DNA from: Ceratorhiza oryzae-sativae
Lineage: Eukaryota > Basidiomycota > Agaricomycetes > Cantharellales > Ceratobasidiaceae
Direction: 5' to 3'
Length of the DNA: 64,000 bases
NCBI GenBank assembly: GCA_030998015.1
Contig: JARWMV010000046.1
Location: 1 to 64,000, forward strand
The notes below the pieces were generated by a model. The model was given only the letters and a program-made list of their open reading frames with translations. It had not been told where the DNA came from and ran no database searches. Position numbers and translations under genes: made by a program. Below are positions 11,452 to 20,089 of this stretch, piece by piece; position 1 is the stretch's first letter, and each line of letters starts with the position of its first letter.

Positions 11452-12839
11452 TCTTTTACTGACTTGTCGTCGGTTGTTTCTACATCCTCAACCACTGCCT
11501 CGTATCCTGACATCTTGGCTGAGGGGCACTTGGCGGCAATGTGGCTGCGCCCTCCACAGTTATAGCAGGTGTTTGTCCCCTTCCCTTTTCCTGCGCTATC
11601 CAGATCCATTGTGTCTGGGTCCTTTGCCTTGGGGGCCGCCAGCGGATGATTATCCTTCTTTATGTCTTTGAAGGATTCTTGTATGTTGGCATTACTGCTG
11701 TCATAGCAGACGGTTGGAACTGTGAAGCCCTTTGCATTGGGGCCAATGGCCACGATTTGACCTTTTACGGCCCTGCCATCTTTAATCTTGTATATGCGTT
11801 CCCCATTCTTGAATTTCTCCTTTTGGGGAGCGCTTTGGGGGTTATTTGTCAGCCTGCTGGTCAAAGCATTGTTGCTGCTGGGCTTGTTACCCCCATGAGA
11901 TGTCCTCTTGCTACCAAAAGAAATGAGGTGGCAGTCGATTTCCAGGGCCCGCTGTGTGAGCTGGGCAAATGTCTTTGTGTGGGGATTGTAATTTTGGGCT
12001 ACCATGCTGTCCGTTGCATCAGTCAACAAACCATCATAGAACTGATCATGCATAGCTGCATTGTTGTAGTTGAGCCCAGTTGAGTATAGGTTGAACAGAG
12101 TGAGGTAGTCTTGGACTGTCTTGGATTGTTTCAGTTTCCGCCATTTGTCACAGTTATTTTCAGTATGGTTCAAGTCCCCATATTGGGTGGTGAATTCCTG
12201 CCAAAACAGGTTGGTGTCATGAAGCCATGGGATTGCGGTTCCAGGGTTTAAGATTTCAAATTCCTCGTAGGAGTTGACCCATTCAGCTGTGGACCGTTCA
12301 AGGTAAGAGGTGATGAAGGCAACCACTTGATCAGCCAAATGCCCACTCATGTTTGTATCGATGTATTGGGCACATGCGATTCTGAACAAGATGGCGTCTT
12401 CTCGTTTTGTGCCATCGAATTTTTGAGGGGCAGCAATCTTAACCTTTGCCATCGACCCACTAGAGGGAGCGGGTGCTGTTGGTTGTGGTTGGGCTGCACT
12501 GGAGGGAGCTAGTACTTGAGTGGCCCCTGAGCCACCTGTGGAGGTGTTGATTTGCGCTTCAATGCGCGTGATAGTGGTTTGGAGAATGGCTAACATTCCC
12601 ACTAGGTTGTTGACATTGGTGGCTAATCCGGCCACATCCGCATCTATTTTTGTCTGATTGGTGGTAAGTGTGGCCTCGAGTGAGTCTGTGTAGGTCTTAT
12701 TTTTGTGTTTGACATCCCCAATATCATTTTGGAGATTATTGGTTCGCTCTCGCAGTTCGTCCATTGATTGAAGCATATAAATGACCTTATCTCCATCAGA
12801 CATATTTGCCCAAGCAGGGGCAGGGGTTGATGACGCCAT
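11448..12839 (-). CDS. Gyp-B gag
   Basis: 463-residue open frame. Residues 1-100 are a helical, probably coiled-coil N-terminus; a Ser/Thr/Pro/Ala/Gln linker follows; the central retrotransposon gag domain includes FDGTKREDAILFR and DYLTLF; the C-terminal zinc knuckle reads CYNCGGRSHIAAKC (C-x2-C-x4-H-x4-C). It forms the virus-like particle core and binds element RNA. The ATG at 12839 is the first in frame. The stop codon shares bases with the pol ATG (ATGA), consistent with termination-reinitiation for pol. The frame is intact, unlike Gyp-A. Confidence 0.93.
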   Translation of the reverse strand: MASSTPAPAWANMSDGDKVIYMLQSMDELRERTNNLQNDIGDVKHKNKTYTDSLEATLTTNQTKIDADVAGLATNVNNLVGMLAILQTTITRIEAQINTSTGGSGATQVLAPSSAAQPQPTAPAPSSGSMAKVKIAAPQKFDGTKREDAILFRIACAQYIDTNMSGHLADQVVAFITSYLERSTAEWVNSYEEFEILNPGTAIPWLHDTNLFWQEFTTQYGDLNHTENNCDKWRKLKQSKTVQDYLTLFNLYSTGLNYNNAAMHDQFYDGLLTDATDSMVAQNYNPHTKTFAQLTQRALEIDCHLISFGSKRTSHGGNKPSSNNALTSRLTNNPQSAPQKEKFKNGERIYKIKDGRAVKGQIVAIGPNAKGFTVPTVCYDSSNANIQESFKDIKKDNHPLAAPKAKDPDTMDLDSAGKGKGTNTCYNCGGRSHIAAKCPSAKMSGYEAVVEDVETTDDKSVKE

Positions 12840-14109
12840 TTCAGAAGGGAATCAAGTAGATTTTTGAAGGCGACGGAGACGGTAAGGAAGTACAGGGAAT
12901 TGAGAATTGTTTTGATAATAAAGGATTTCTGTTCCCCACACAAGTCTATAAACTTCAAAGTTTCTGATTCCCGCGAACCTTAACCAAGTATCGTCCAGGT
13001 CCCAACTTTTGGTTTCTTGGCAATGATATGGGCACTCCACCCTCTTCAGTTTAGTTTGGTCCCAAAGGAGTGCTTCCTTGGGGAGAATTGGTTTGGGCTG
13101 CCGGAAGGGGTGTTTCTTCCTGAATTGGCGAGCCTGTGCCACTTAGAAAGGTGGGGTGAGGGAGGTCTGATGGTGTTGAGAAGACAGGGAAGGCGTACTG
13201 GTGAGGTTCGATTGTTTCTCAGACTATAGTTTCTAGTCTGAGATGGTCTTGGAGGAGGGATAGGTAGTCCTCCTGGTGTTTGTGCAACTGCTCAGTTAAG
13301 TATGTGCAACAGGCCTTGGCTTTGTGAAGTTTTTCACAGGTTTCTTTGTACTTATTCTGGTAATAACGGTACCTGTCTTGGAAATTTTCGATCGTGTTTA
13401 GCAGGTGACAAAGAAGCTGTTGGCCAAGGTTCTCCAGCTTATAGCTGGTTGCGGGGGATGGTGTAGTAGTAAAGGAATTTGTCCTTCTTAGGACAATAAG
13501 GGCAGCACGCTGGGAAGGTGGCTCCGTTTGCCTGACGACAGATTTTGCACTCAGGGGCACCTGGCTTGGTGACAAAGGCTTGTTGGGCGCGTCCGACCTT
13601 CTGGGGGTGGACTTTGATAATTACTACTCAGTTGAAATCGATGTGCCCCACTTCTTCAAGGATGCTTTTGACTGAGTTGAGGGTGAAGCAGTGGATTGAC
13701 AGGTGTCCAAACCACCCACACAAACAACAGTGCTGGTCTTCTGTAAAAGGTTGTGCCACTTGAGGGCTGTGCGTTCTGTCAGAGACGTACTTGAGCAAGA
13801 GTAGAGTAAAAGGAAAAATAGACCCTTTCCCAAGTCTATTGGAATAGGAAGGTGACCTCTGTTGCTCAGCTACTTAAGGGCAATGAGCGACCCCACCTCT
13901 TGTCAACGAAAGAGATTAGAGAACCAAAGCTTGTTACGACGTGTGAGGGACCTGGCTATGCAAGGTTTCACAGAGGCGCGTATAGGGCAACAATATCTTG
14001 TGGCTGTGGGTAGGTGGAGTAGGATTGGGGAAAGCAACGGGGAGTTATCTTGAGACAACACCAACGGCGTTCCAGAAGTATCCCAGACAACACTGAGACT
14101 TACGATTGT
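12840..14109 (-). other. Gyp-B leader with remnants of an extra ORF (zinc knuckle plus coiled coil)
   Basis: About 1.27 kb separates primer-binding site and gag, long for a gypsy leader. On the minus strand one frame (about 13852-13430) encodes a perfect C-x2-C-x4-H-x4-C knuckle (CCLCGWFGHLSIHC, about 13688-13735) and, after one TGA, a CKIC..CCPYC cluster (about 13488-13552). A one-base shift then gives a frame (to 13219) with a charged heptad-like segment (NKYKETCEKLHKAK), and past another TGA a Pro/Ser/Thr-rich tail to about 13050. I see no clear start codon. This looks like a decayed extra gene, not a simple untranslated leader. Function unknown. Confidence 0.5.
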
Positions 14110-14123
14110 CAAGAACTTGACCT
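14110..14123 (-). promoter_or_regulatory. Self-complementary primer-binding site of Gyp-B
   Basis: Directly after the 5' LTR the minus strand reads GGTCAAGTTCTTG. Its exact complement, CAAGAACTTGACC, lies inside the LTR (15643-15656; also 7624-7637), about 30 bases downstream of the TATATAAACC box, so near the predicted 5' end of the transcript. No tRNA 3' end ending in CCA fits. This is the arrangement known from the Schizosaccharomyces Tf1 family, where the mRNA 5' end folds back to prime reverse transcription. Confidence 0.75.
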
Positions 14124-15951
14124 GATGTCAACGACGACAAGTCAGGTGGCAAGGAAAAAGAGTAAGAAAAAGAAGAGAACTTGTATTCGACGAGAGGTAG
14201 AGGTGCTGTGCCAGGCTCCTGCAGCCAGAACTTGCCAGAATTCTGGCTAAAATTCCAGCGAATTCCGGTGTGCCAGTTGCCAGTGCAGGTGCCAGAATAG
14301 CCTCAAGGGTGCCAGAGTCCTAGGCGGAGTCCTGCAGTACTGGCATACCTGCATACCTGCATACCTGAATACTGGCACATTGTCACCTGTACACAACCAC
14401 CACGGATTGCATATATTAAGCACTCATAAAATGCGCAAAATTCAGCGGATCAAATTGTACTTTACTTGATTACAAACGGTTAAGAAATGAGCAGTATCGG
14501 CGCAGAATCGTCTAAGAAAAATATTCAGGGGGATGCGCAGATGTTCAAGCTCGCTATCCTGAGCTCTAATTGGGGCGATATACATACCAATCGACTCGTC
14601 TCACTGAGAGGAATCGAATGCACATATTTTCATAATAAACGAACGCTTTTATCGAAAGTTATCAGCGATATAAAGGGGGAAACCCCTGAACAGCGCCACA
14701 AGCGCTAGTGAAACCAGCCGTGCAAACCTCGCTCCCTTGCGCGGAGTCGATGCGCATTATCATAAGGACTCTATATACCAAAAACCAGCCTGATTGAAGG
14801 TGTTTTAGCTGGTGAAACTGGGGAACAGCGCCCCTGATGCTGAAAACCCCCTGAAATGCGCCATGGACACCCACACAGTGCTATTCTGGCTTTCTTAGTA
14901 TCACAGACAGATTCAGGGATGCTTATTGCCCTATCTCAGGTACCTGAAACATCTGGAACAAGCTTATAACATAAATTTCCGACCATGTGCAGTGATTCTG
15001 CTGGGTTGACAGTGAGGTTGCCTGCACACACCCCAGTTCATAGTTATCCAGTCAATGTATTTACTAGATATAATGTCAGTAGGGGTTTTTCAAGCTCAGG
15101 AGAAAGGCTAGCTGGTCGGATAAGCTTCAAACAGCTTTCTTTGTGGTGAAATAGCATGTGCACATTTCCCAGAATATTTCCTGAGCATCAATTTGGAGCG
15201 AACTATGCGTTATCGAATTTTTTGCGCGGAGCAAATGACATATCTGTGATCTCCTGATTCTTGCGCATTTAATGAGCTACTTTGCGAGAGATTGTGGTGA
15301 GGTTTATGGCCCTGGAAATGTTGGCCACAAAGACCCAAACAAAAGAACTGCGTAAAATTTGCCAGAATGAATTTCGTATGAAACGTGCTCTATATCATTG
15401 GAATGCTCTCTCTTCTGCGCATCTAATGAGCTATTACACAACTTGATGTGGTGAGTTCTGACCATAGCCAGTTGCAGGAGTCCCGGGATTCTGGCATGCT
15501 CCTGCACCTGCCAGAATTCTGGCACGGACTCCGGCAACTGGCGAGCCAGTGCCAGTGCCAGTGCCAGAATGGCCAAAAAGCGCAGGAGTCCTGCTGCAGG
15601 TGCCAGAGTCCTGCAAAATTCTGGCACAGCTTCTCTAACGAGAGGTCAAGTTCTTGAGGAGTCCTCTGCGAACTTGACCTGGTTTATATACATAGTACGA
15701 GCCACATCATAACAAACAAGTCTGTACAGTGAGTCACAACAGATAAGAGATAGAAGCAGTAGAAGCGACTGCAGAACTGCGGAATTTCACATCGGAGTTG
15801 AAATACATCTCGGTTACCAGTCCGGAACATTCCCTGAGTCACATGACACAGATATACCATAAAAGGCAAGTGTGTTTTGAAGATGATCTCATAAAATGTA
15901 GTAAATTGAGAAAATATTATAGAGTGGATATATGTGTGTCAGTTCATGACA
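14123..15951 (-). repeat. Gyp-B 5' LTR (381 bp) split by a hAT-like insertion
   Basis: 14123-14197 and 15638-15951 align with the 3' LTR. The middle is foreign sequence bounded by an 8-bp duplication. The LTR promoter half lies right of the insertion: TATA 15682-15691 (minus), with a hairpin of two 11-base inverted copies of AGGTCAAGTTC right after it. The insertion falls a few bases downstream of the inferred transcription start, so it would disrupt the R/U5 leader rather than the TATA box. Confidence 0.92.
14198..15637. mobile_element. hAT-like non-autonomous element, copy 1 (1440 bp)
   Basis: Ends are imperfect inverted repeats: TAGAGGTGCTGTGCCAG on the left and TAGAGAAGCTGTGCCAG read inward from the right. 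A perfect 8-bp duplication ACGAGAGG flanks it (14190-14197, 15638-15645). An 8-bp duplication and a TAGAG start are hallmarks of hAT elements. About 180 bp at each end is packed with short palindromic motifs (CCTGCAGG, GCCAGAATTCTGGC, CAGGAGTCC). The interior has no ORF resembling a transposase; the longest frames are under 110 codons. A second copy in opposite orientation lies at 33255-34679. It must be mobilised in trans. Confidence 0.88.
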
Positions 15952-16091
15952 TCTGTGTTTTATCGCACCCCTACTCCTTGTCGCACATCTCCCCCTTGAC
16001 GTTGTGACTTAGACCTCTGGCACTGTTGCCTATAGGTCTCCCATTGTCCCCTTAGATGTTTGGGTCATCCCTTCTGGTCGTAGCTCTAACA
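15952..16091 (+). repeat. LTR-A copy, second part
   Basis: Continues the LTR broken at 7552: TTATCGCAC...GTCGTAGCTCTAACA corresponds to the far end of the solo LTR at 4164. The pieces together give 526 bp against 511 bp for the other copy. Confidence 0.88.
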
Positions 16092-16580
16092 AATACTTAG
16101 GATCTTTTCTACAGCTGTTGATAAGATTACCCAAGCTTGGTAAGTCAGATCTTTCCTGATCATCTTATCAAGGCCACTGATCTATTTGGATTGATCACAT
16201 CTAGTCCCCATCCAGAAACCTTTCCCCTTATCTTCCCTTTAAGTCTTGTACCAGAACTTTCTGTATATAGATTTAAAGTATAAAGTTGTCTGATCCCCTA
16301 AGCAATCATCAGAATGAGTCACTGCAAAGTAATCTCAGTTGACTGCTTGGACCAATCACCAACTGTAAGGTTTAAGGACTAGATAAGAAAGATCTGGAAG
16401 GATCAGCATGTGATAACTGTACAGATAACAGCAGAGCACACTCTATTTGGCCAGTTACAAGCTTCTTTTACTTGGAGAAAGCTTCCTATTGGCAACTGGA
16501 TGTGAAATACATGCAGTATAAGATTTTTGTGTTGTCTCTGAAGTACTACAGCTGTATACCACACAGTTTACCCTCTAAAC

Positions 16581-17416
16581 ATGTCTGACTACTCGATTGA
16601 ACATCCCCAGACTCCCAGCACCCATCTGGACATTCTGGAGTGTTGCTTTATGGGCTTCAGATGGGAACACACTAGGGTGCAATCTCAAAACAGGCAGAAT
16701 AGGTGACAATCTAGAAGGGAGGGCATCAAGCCTGCCCCAGATGTGCCTCTTCCAGTGTATCCCAATCCAGCACCCTCTCTGCTCTATCCTCCACTTCCAA
16801 CTTATCCATTGGAAGCTCCCAGTCAAGGCCCTCATTTTGAGATTGGATGGCTGACTGCCCCCTCTCCTGGGTTGGAGCCAACCCCATTTGATCTAGTCTT
16901 GATGAATGGATGGGGCAGGAGGGACAAAAGGCCTGTGCCTCCCCCAAGGAGCATAAGCCCTGTTGACTATGAGGAGTTCCTGGAGAGGATGGACTGGTAA
17001 GTTCTTGACTTTGATTGAGTCAAGATCTAAAGCTGATCTGTTTAGGGATTATACACATTGGCCCCATGAGGCTTCCAGAGAGCCTTCCATACTCTCTGAA
17101 GAGCCTAATGATGGGGAATATGACTCAGGAGAAGATTGTCCTGAGTATCAGTGAGTTCACTTCTTTTGAGTCAAGATCTAAAGTTGACTTGTTTAGACTT
17201 GCTTACCCTCCTTCCCCTTCTCCTGAATACCAGCCAGAATCACCCTCTGACTCACTTTCTGATGGAACTGAGTCATCTGGTGACCTTCTGGTGACAGAGT
17301 TGGCCTTAGAAAGTAGGGTACAGGAGTTGAATAGGGAACTGGTGGAAGAAGTAAGAAACCTCAGAGCTGCTCAGAGATGTCTGAGGGATATCATGGAGAC
17401 TCATGACATGTACTAG
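16581..17416 (+). pseudogene. Element C accessory gene 2: three-exon acidic/coiled-coil protein
   Basis: Exons 16581-16996, 17046-17150 and 17197-17416, with introns of 49 and 46 bp, phases consistent across all joins: 246 residues ending at TAG 17416. One TGA lies at 16704-16706 in exon 1. The middle is Pro-rich (VYPNPAPSLLYPPLPTYP), followed by an acidic Ser-rich stretch (SDSLSDGTESSGD) and a C-terminal charged helix with heptad character (RVQELNRELVEEVRNL). The two introns are near copies of each other. No known family recognised. It lies between the chromodomain and the 3' LTR on the same strand as the element. Confidence 0.5.
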
Positions 17417-17614
17417 TTTGGTCTGCTTAGAATTCATGCTATTGTCCCCCCAATTCCACCTGTGTGAACTTAAGGGACAATCCTGTAATTCCAAAGAACA
17501 AAGTAGGACATCTCTTGACTATAAAAACAGCCTTTGAGAGCCCTCTCTCCTCAGTGGTTCAACACCCTACCAGCTCTTAAGCACTTTTGCCCACTATCTC
17601 TCTATTCTTGCACC

Positions 17615-18753
17615 ATGCAGTCCCCTCCTATGATGCTCAATGAGGAGCAAGCTAAGGCAGTAGCAGATTCAATTCTGCTGTCCAAGTACTTTGCTTGCCT
17701 GGCAGCCTCTATGTGCATGGGGGAAGGGCTATATGCCTCCAGTACTTCCATCTTGGAATGAAAGTTCAGGGATGGCATTGAAATTTACTATAGTTTCAAT
17801 GAGGACTGGGGCACTGATGGATGGTATGTGCATGATCAAGTAGACCATGCCTTGGTAGATGCACTCCTCCAAGTGCAAGATGCTGTGGGAACTTACTTGC
17901 AGAATGGGACTCTGGAAGAGGCCTACAAGTCTCATAACTTTTCAGTGGATTCACCTCTATATGCATGCTTCAGGGAAGCTGGAATTGCCTTCCCTATAGA
18001 GCCAGTAATAGGCTTCACAGCTTGGGACTGGCAGAATCCTTTTGAATCTCTTCCTGCCCTTATTTCTGAAGTGGTTCAATTGCAGATTTGGGCCTTACAG
18101 ATGGTTTGCAGCCTGTGCTGTCTGGCTATTTATGATGGTAGGGACAAGACAACTGTCCTCCCTCCTTTCCCTTGTGCCATGATAGCTGCAGGAAAGGATT
18201 GTTTCCATCCATATCACTCTATATTCTGCAAGAAGGGATGGCTGGAGCCCAATAAGTCTGGAGTTCCTAAGACTTGGGGAGATGATATGGTAAGCCCAAT
18301 CCTACCACCCTCAGGTTAGAAGCTAAAAACCAAGGAACAGCATGTCTACTTCACTCTGAGGCAGCAATTGTCTGCCAAGAAGTTTTACCAGTTCCTGACA
18401 AGCAAGATGGAACAATTGGCTGCTGCTGCAGGGCCCAAAACTGTCCCTTGGTATGCTTAAAATCCTAGCAAATGGAAGTGGCATATCCAGCTAACCAAAT
18501 GGGTTACAGGTCTTCCAACCCCAAGGATACAGGGGTGATAGATGGTTGCCCTAGGGTTCATTTTGAAAATGAAGCTGGACCATCTCAATCTGTCTCTCTC
18601 TCTGAAGCTGATCCTGAGGCTAAGGAGTCTGATGATGAGTCCTTTACTGTGTCTGGTGCCTCCACTCCTTCTGAACTAGCTGAACCAAGCCAGTTGGAAG
18701 AGAGGGAGTACATTTACATCAGCTCTGATGATGAGGGATATGATTCTCTCTAA
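17615..18753 (+). pseudogene. Element C accessory gene 3: unknown protein with acidic tail
   Basis: ATG at 17615. The frame is open to 18319 except for one TGA at 17759-17761 and is rich in Trp, Cys and aromatic residues (YYSFNEDWGTDGWYVHDQ, GFTAWDWQNPF). Beyond 18319 the same frame continues through more stops to about 18530, and the last part (18472-18753) is in another frame with an acidic Ser-rich tail ending EEREYIYISSDDEGYDSL. Either small introns or frameshifts join the parts; a GT-AG pair near 18293-18315 is too short to be convincing. Unrecognised. The stop lies 31 bp before the 3' LTR. Confidence 0.45.
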
Positions 18754-18770
18754 TGTGAGTTGACATACCA

Positions 18771-18781
18771 GACTGGGGGGG
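18771..18781 (+). promoter_or_regulatory. Polypurine tract of element C
   Basis: GACTGGGGGGG, three bases before the LTR start TGTTATGG at 18785. It sets the element orientation as plus and identifies 18785-20089 as a 3' LTR. Confidence 0.6.
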
Positions 18782-18784
18782 CTA

Positions 18785-20089
18785 TGTTATGGATCACTAA
18801 CATTTTTCTATTATTTTAGTCTGCTTTGCCAACCTCAAGCAATTCCTCTGTAATTTTCTTGAAATTAAATAAATTTGTATGTGTCTGAATTTTTACTATT
18901 TGTGTTTCATTGAATAGTACAAAATCTTCTCTTTCCAATGCATATTTTATCATGATTTTATCTTAAGAACTCAGGGAGATATAGACGTTGCGATATTTCC
19001 TCTTATCAGGAGATATTGATTACAACATTGCACCGCTCATATCTTGGAAACCGCTTATGCTATCAGAGCGATCTTATGCTTTATCGATAGCTAATCTTCG
19101 GTGGTATCTGCTGCCCAAAGATCATTGCGATCCACCAGATCCTTGCGCCGGAATGGCCCAAAGATCATTAGAATCTTACTGGACCATCAATCAAGATCTA
19201 ATGACTCCAGTGAGTCAGGAGAGCCTTCCAAATTGATCCAGAAGCTTCTCTGACTCACTTTATGACTCACTGAGATGTAGCCTCTGTTCATTACATGTAT
19301 ATACTATGATAATATGATCTACAAGCCAATAGCAGGTCTCAGATGCATCAATGCCTTTGATCCACACCCTGTCTTTACTCTCTTATCCTATACTGGGCTA
19401 GGGTGTAACCCAAGTATAGCAGTACCCTCTTTTGATGATTGCACTGGCATGCATGTATCTATTTGGCTCTGGAATGCCCTCCTCAGGGTATAAAAGGACC
19501 TCCTCTGAGGCCCTTCCAGACCAGCCTCCTCTACTCAACCCAGACCAGTTATTGGCTTCTTTTCTCTTTCTATTTTTCTCTTGTCTGTGTGTGATTTCTT
19601 ATATAACTAGTACTGAGGAATATAGTACCATATTCGTTATATACTGTCTGAGTCATTGTATCTTATATACAGAGATATATAAGGATACAATATTGCCTGA
19701 TTGAGTGTGACATTAAGTACCAGCTATTAGAGGAAATCTAAGTACCTGTAGCTGAGGAAGTACACGCATTAGGCAGCCCACCATCTATCCTATAAGCTAT
19801 TGCTTAAGTCTAGTATTAAGATTAGTATCAGTTAGTCCAAGCAACTAGGGCTGAACTACATTTAAGATATCTAAGGGAACCTGAGCATAGTAGTCTTGCT
19901 CTTTATACCTATAAATTAGTCAGTTTACACTGTGAAAGATTAAGACTACCTTGAGTGTTACTTGATTGCATTGCAACTACTTTGAGCCTTCTTACTCTAG
20001 TCTAGGAAGTGTTGAGTATGATTAGTGTATACTAACATATCTACATTTTCTTAAGCTCTAGATATTCTAGTGTACCCTGACCCATAACA
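18785..20089 (+). repeat. 3' LTR of element C (1305 bp)
   Basis: TGTTATGG...CCATAACA, full-length inverse match to 5056-6363. Preceded by a polypurine tract. A TATAAAAG box at 19489-19496 is followed by short ORFs only. Relative to the left copy it has lost CpG sites (ATCGCAATGATCTTTGGG against ATCGCGACGATCTTCGGG), so it is the more decayed copy. Confidence 0.85.

Larger units (their letters stand above)
7553..15951 (-). mobile_element. Gyp-B: nearly intact Ty3/gypsy chromovirus
   Basis: Complete element on the minus strand: 5' LTR 14123-15951 (holding a hAT-like insertion), primer-binding site 14110-14122, long leader, gag, pol, polypurine tract 7934-7944, 3' LTR 7553-7933. Removing the hAT insertion makes both LTRs 381 bp. 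The element sits within LTR-A. The motif ATCTG is present at both outer junctions but overlaps the LTR tips by one or two bases, so the exact duplication is unclear. Gag is open, and pol has a single in-frame TAA (9433-9435). LTR divergence is low, about one base in 25 or better by eye, so it is younger than Gyp-A. Confidence 0.95.
6731..16283 (+). pseudogene. Element C accessory gene 1: small membrane-anchored protein, interrupted
   Basis: An ATG at 6731 opens a frame with a strongly hydrophobic segment (FFIIIAVTLPIALMVFATFYY, residues about 4-24) followed by a roughly 100-residue non-membrane domain. One in-frame TGA lies at 6845. Proposed exons are 6731-7085, 16115-16139 and 16205-16283, with GT-AG borders at each; phases add up to 153 codons ending at TAA 16281-16283. 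The first intron holds the whole nested block (7167-16091). I do not recognise the protein. A membrane protein directly after pol resembles an env position, but there is no evidence for envelope function and it lacks obvious fusion or furin features. Exon joining is inference. Confidence 0.45.
6364..18784 (+). mobile_element. Element C: 3' internal part of a plus-strand LTR element with post-pol genes, interrupted by nested insertions
   Basis: The plus-strand order is: integrase chromodomain (6345-6611), a membrane protein gene (6731-7085, continued at 16115-16283), a three-exon gene (16581-17416), a further ORF (17615-18753), a polypurine tract (18771-18781) and the 3' LTR (18785-20089). The piece is continuous once the nested block is removed: the flanks of the inserted LTR (GATAC at 7162-7166, AATAC at 16092-16096) differ by one base and the reading phase is preserved across it. 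The gag, protease, RT and most of integrase are absent. That the post-pol genes belong to the element rests on their position between chromodomain and polypurine tract. Confidence 0.65.

Noticed and set aside
13219..13575. Treating the coiled-coil frame in the Gyp-B leader as an independent host gene
   Set aside because: It lies inside the retroelement between PBS and gag on the same strand, has no promoter of its own, and is best explained as part of a decayed element ORF.
7553..15951. A clean 5-bp target duplication for Gyp-B
   Set aside because: ACATC (left) and TCTGT (right) do not match. ATCTG occurs at both borders only if one or two LTR bases are counted, so I do not claim it.
6731..16283. 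Calling element C accessory gene 1 an envelope gene
   Set aside because: One hydrophobic segment after pol is not enough: no signal peptide cleavage pattern, fusion peptide, or second membrane anchor is visible.
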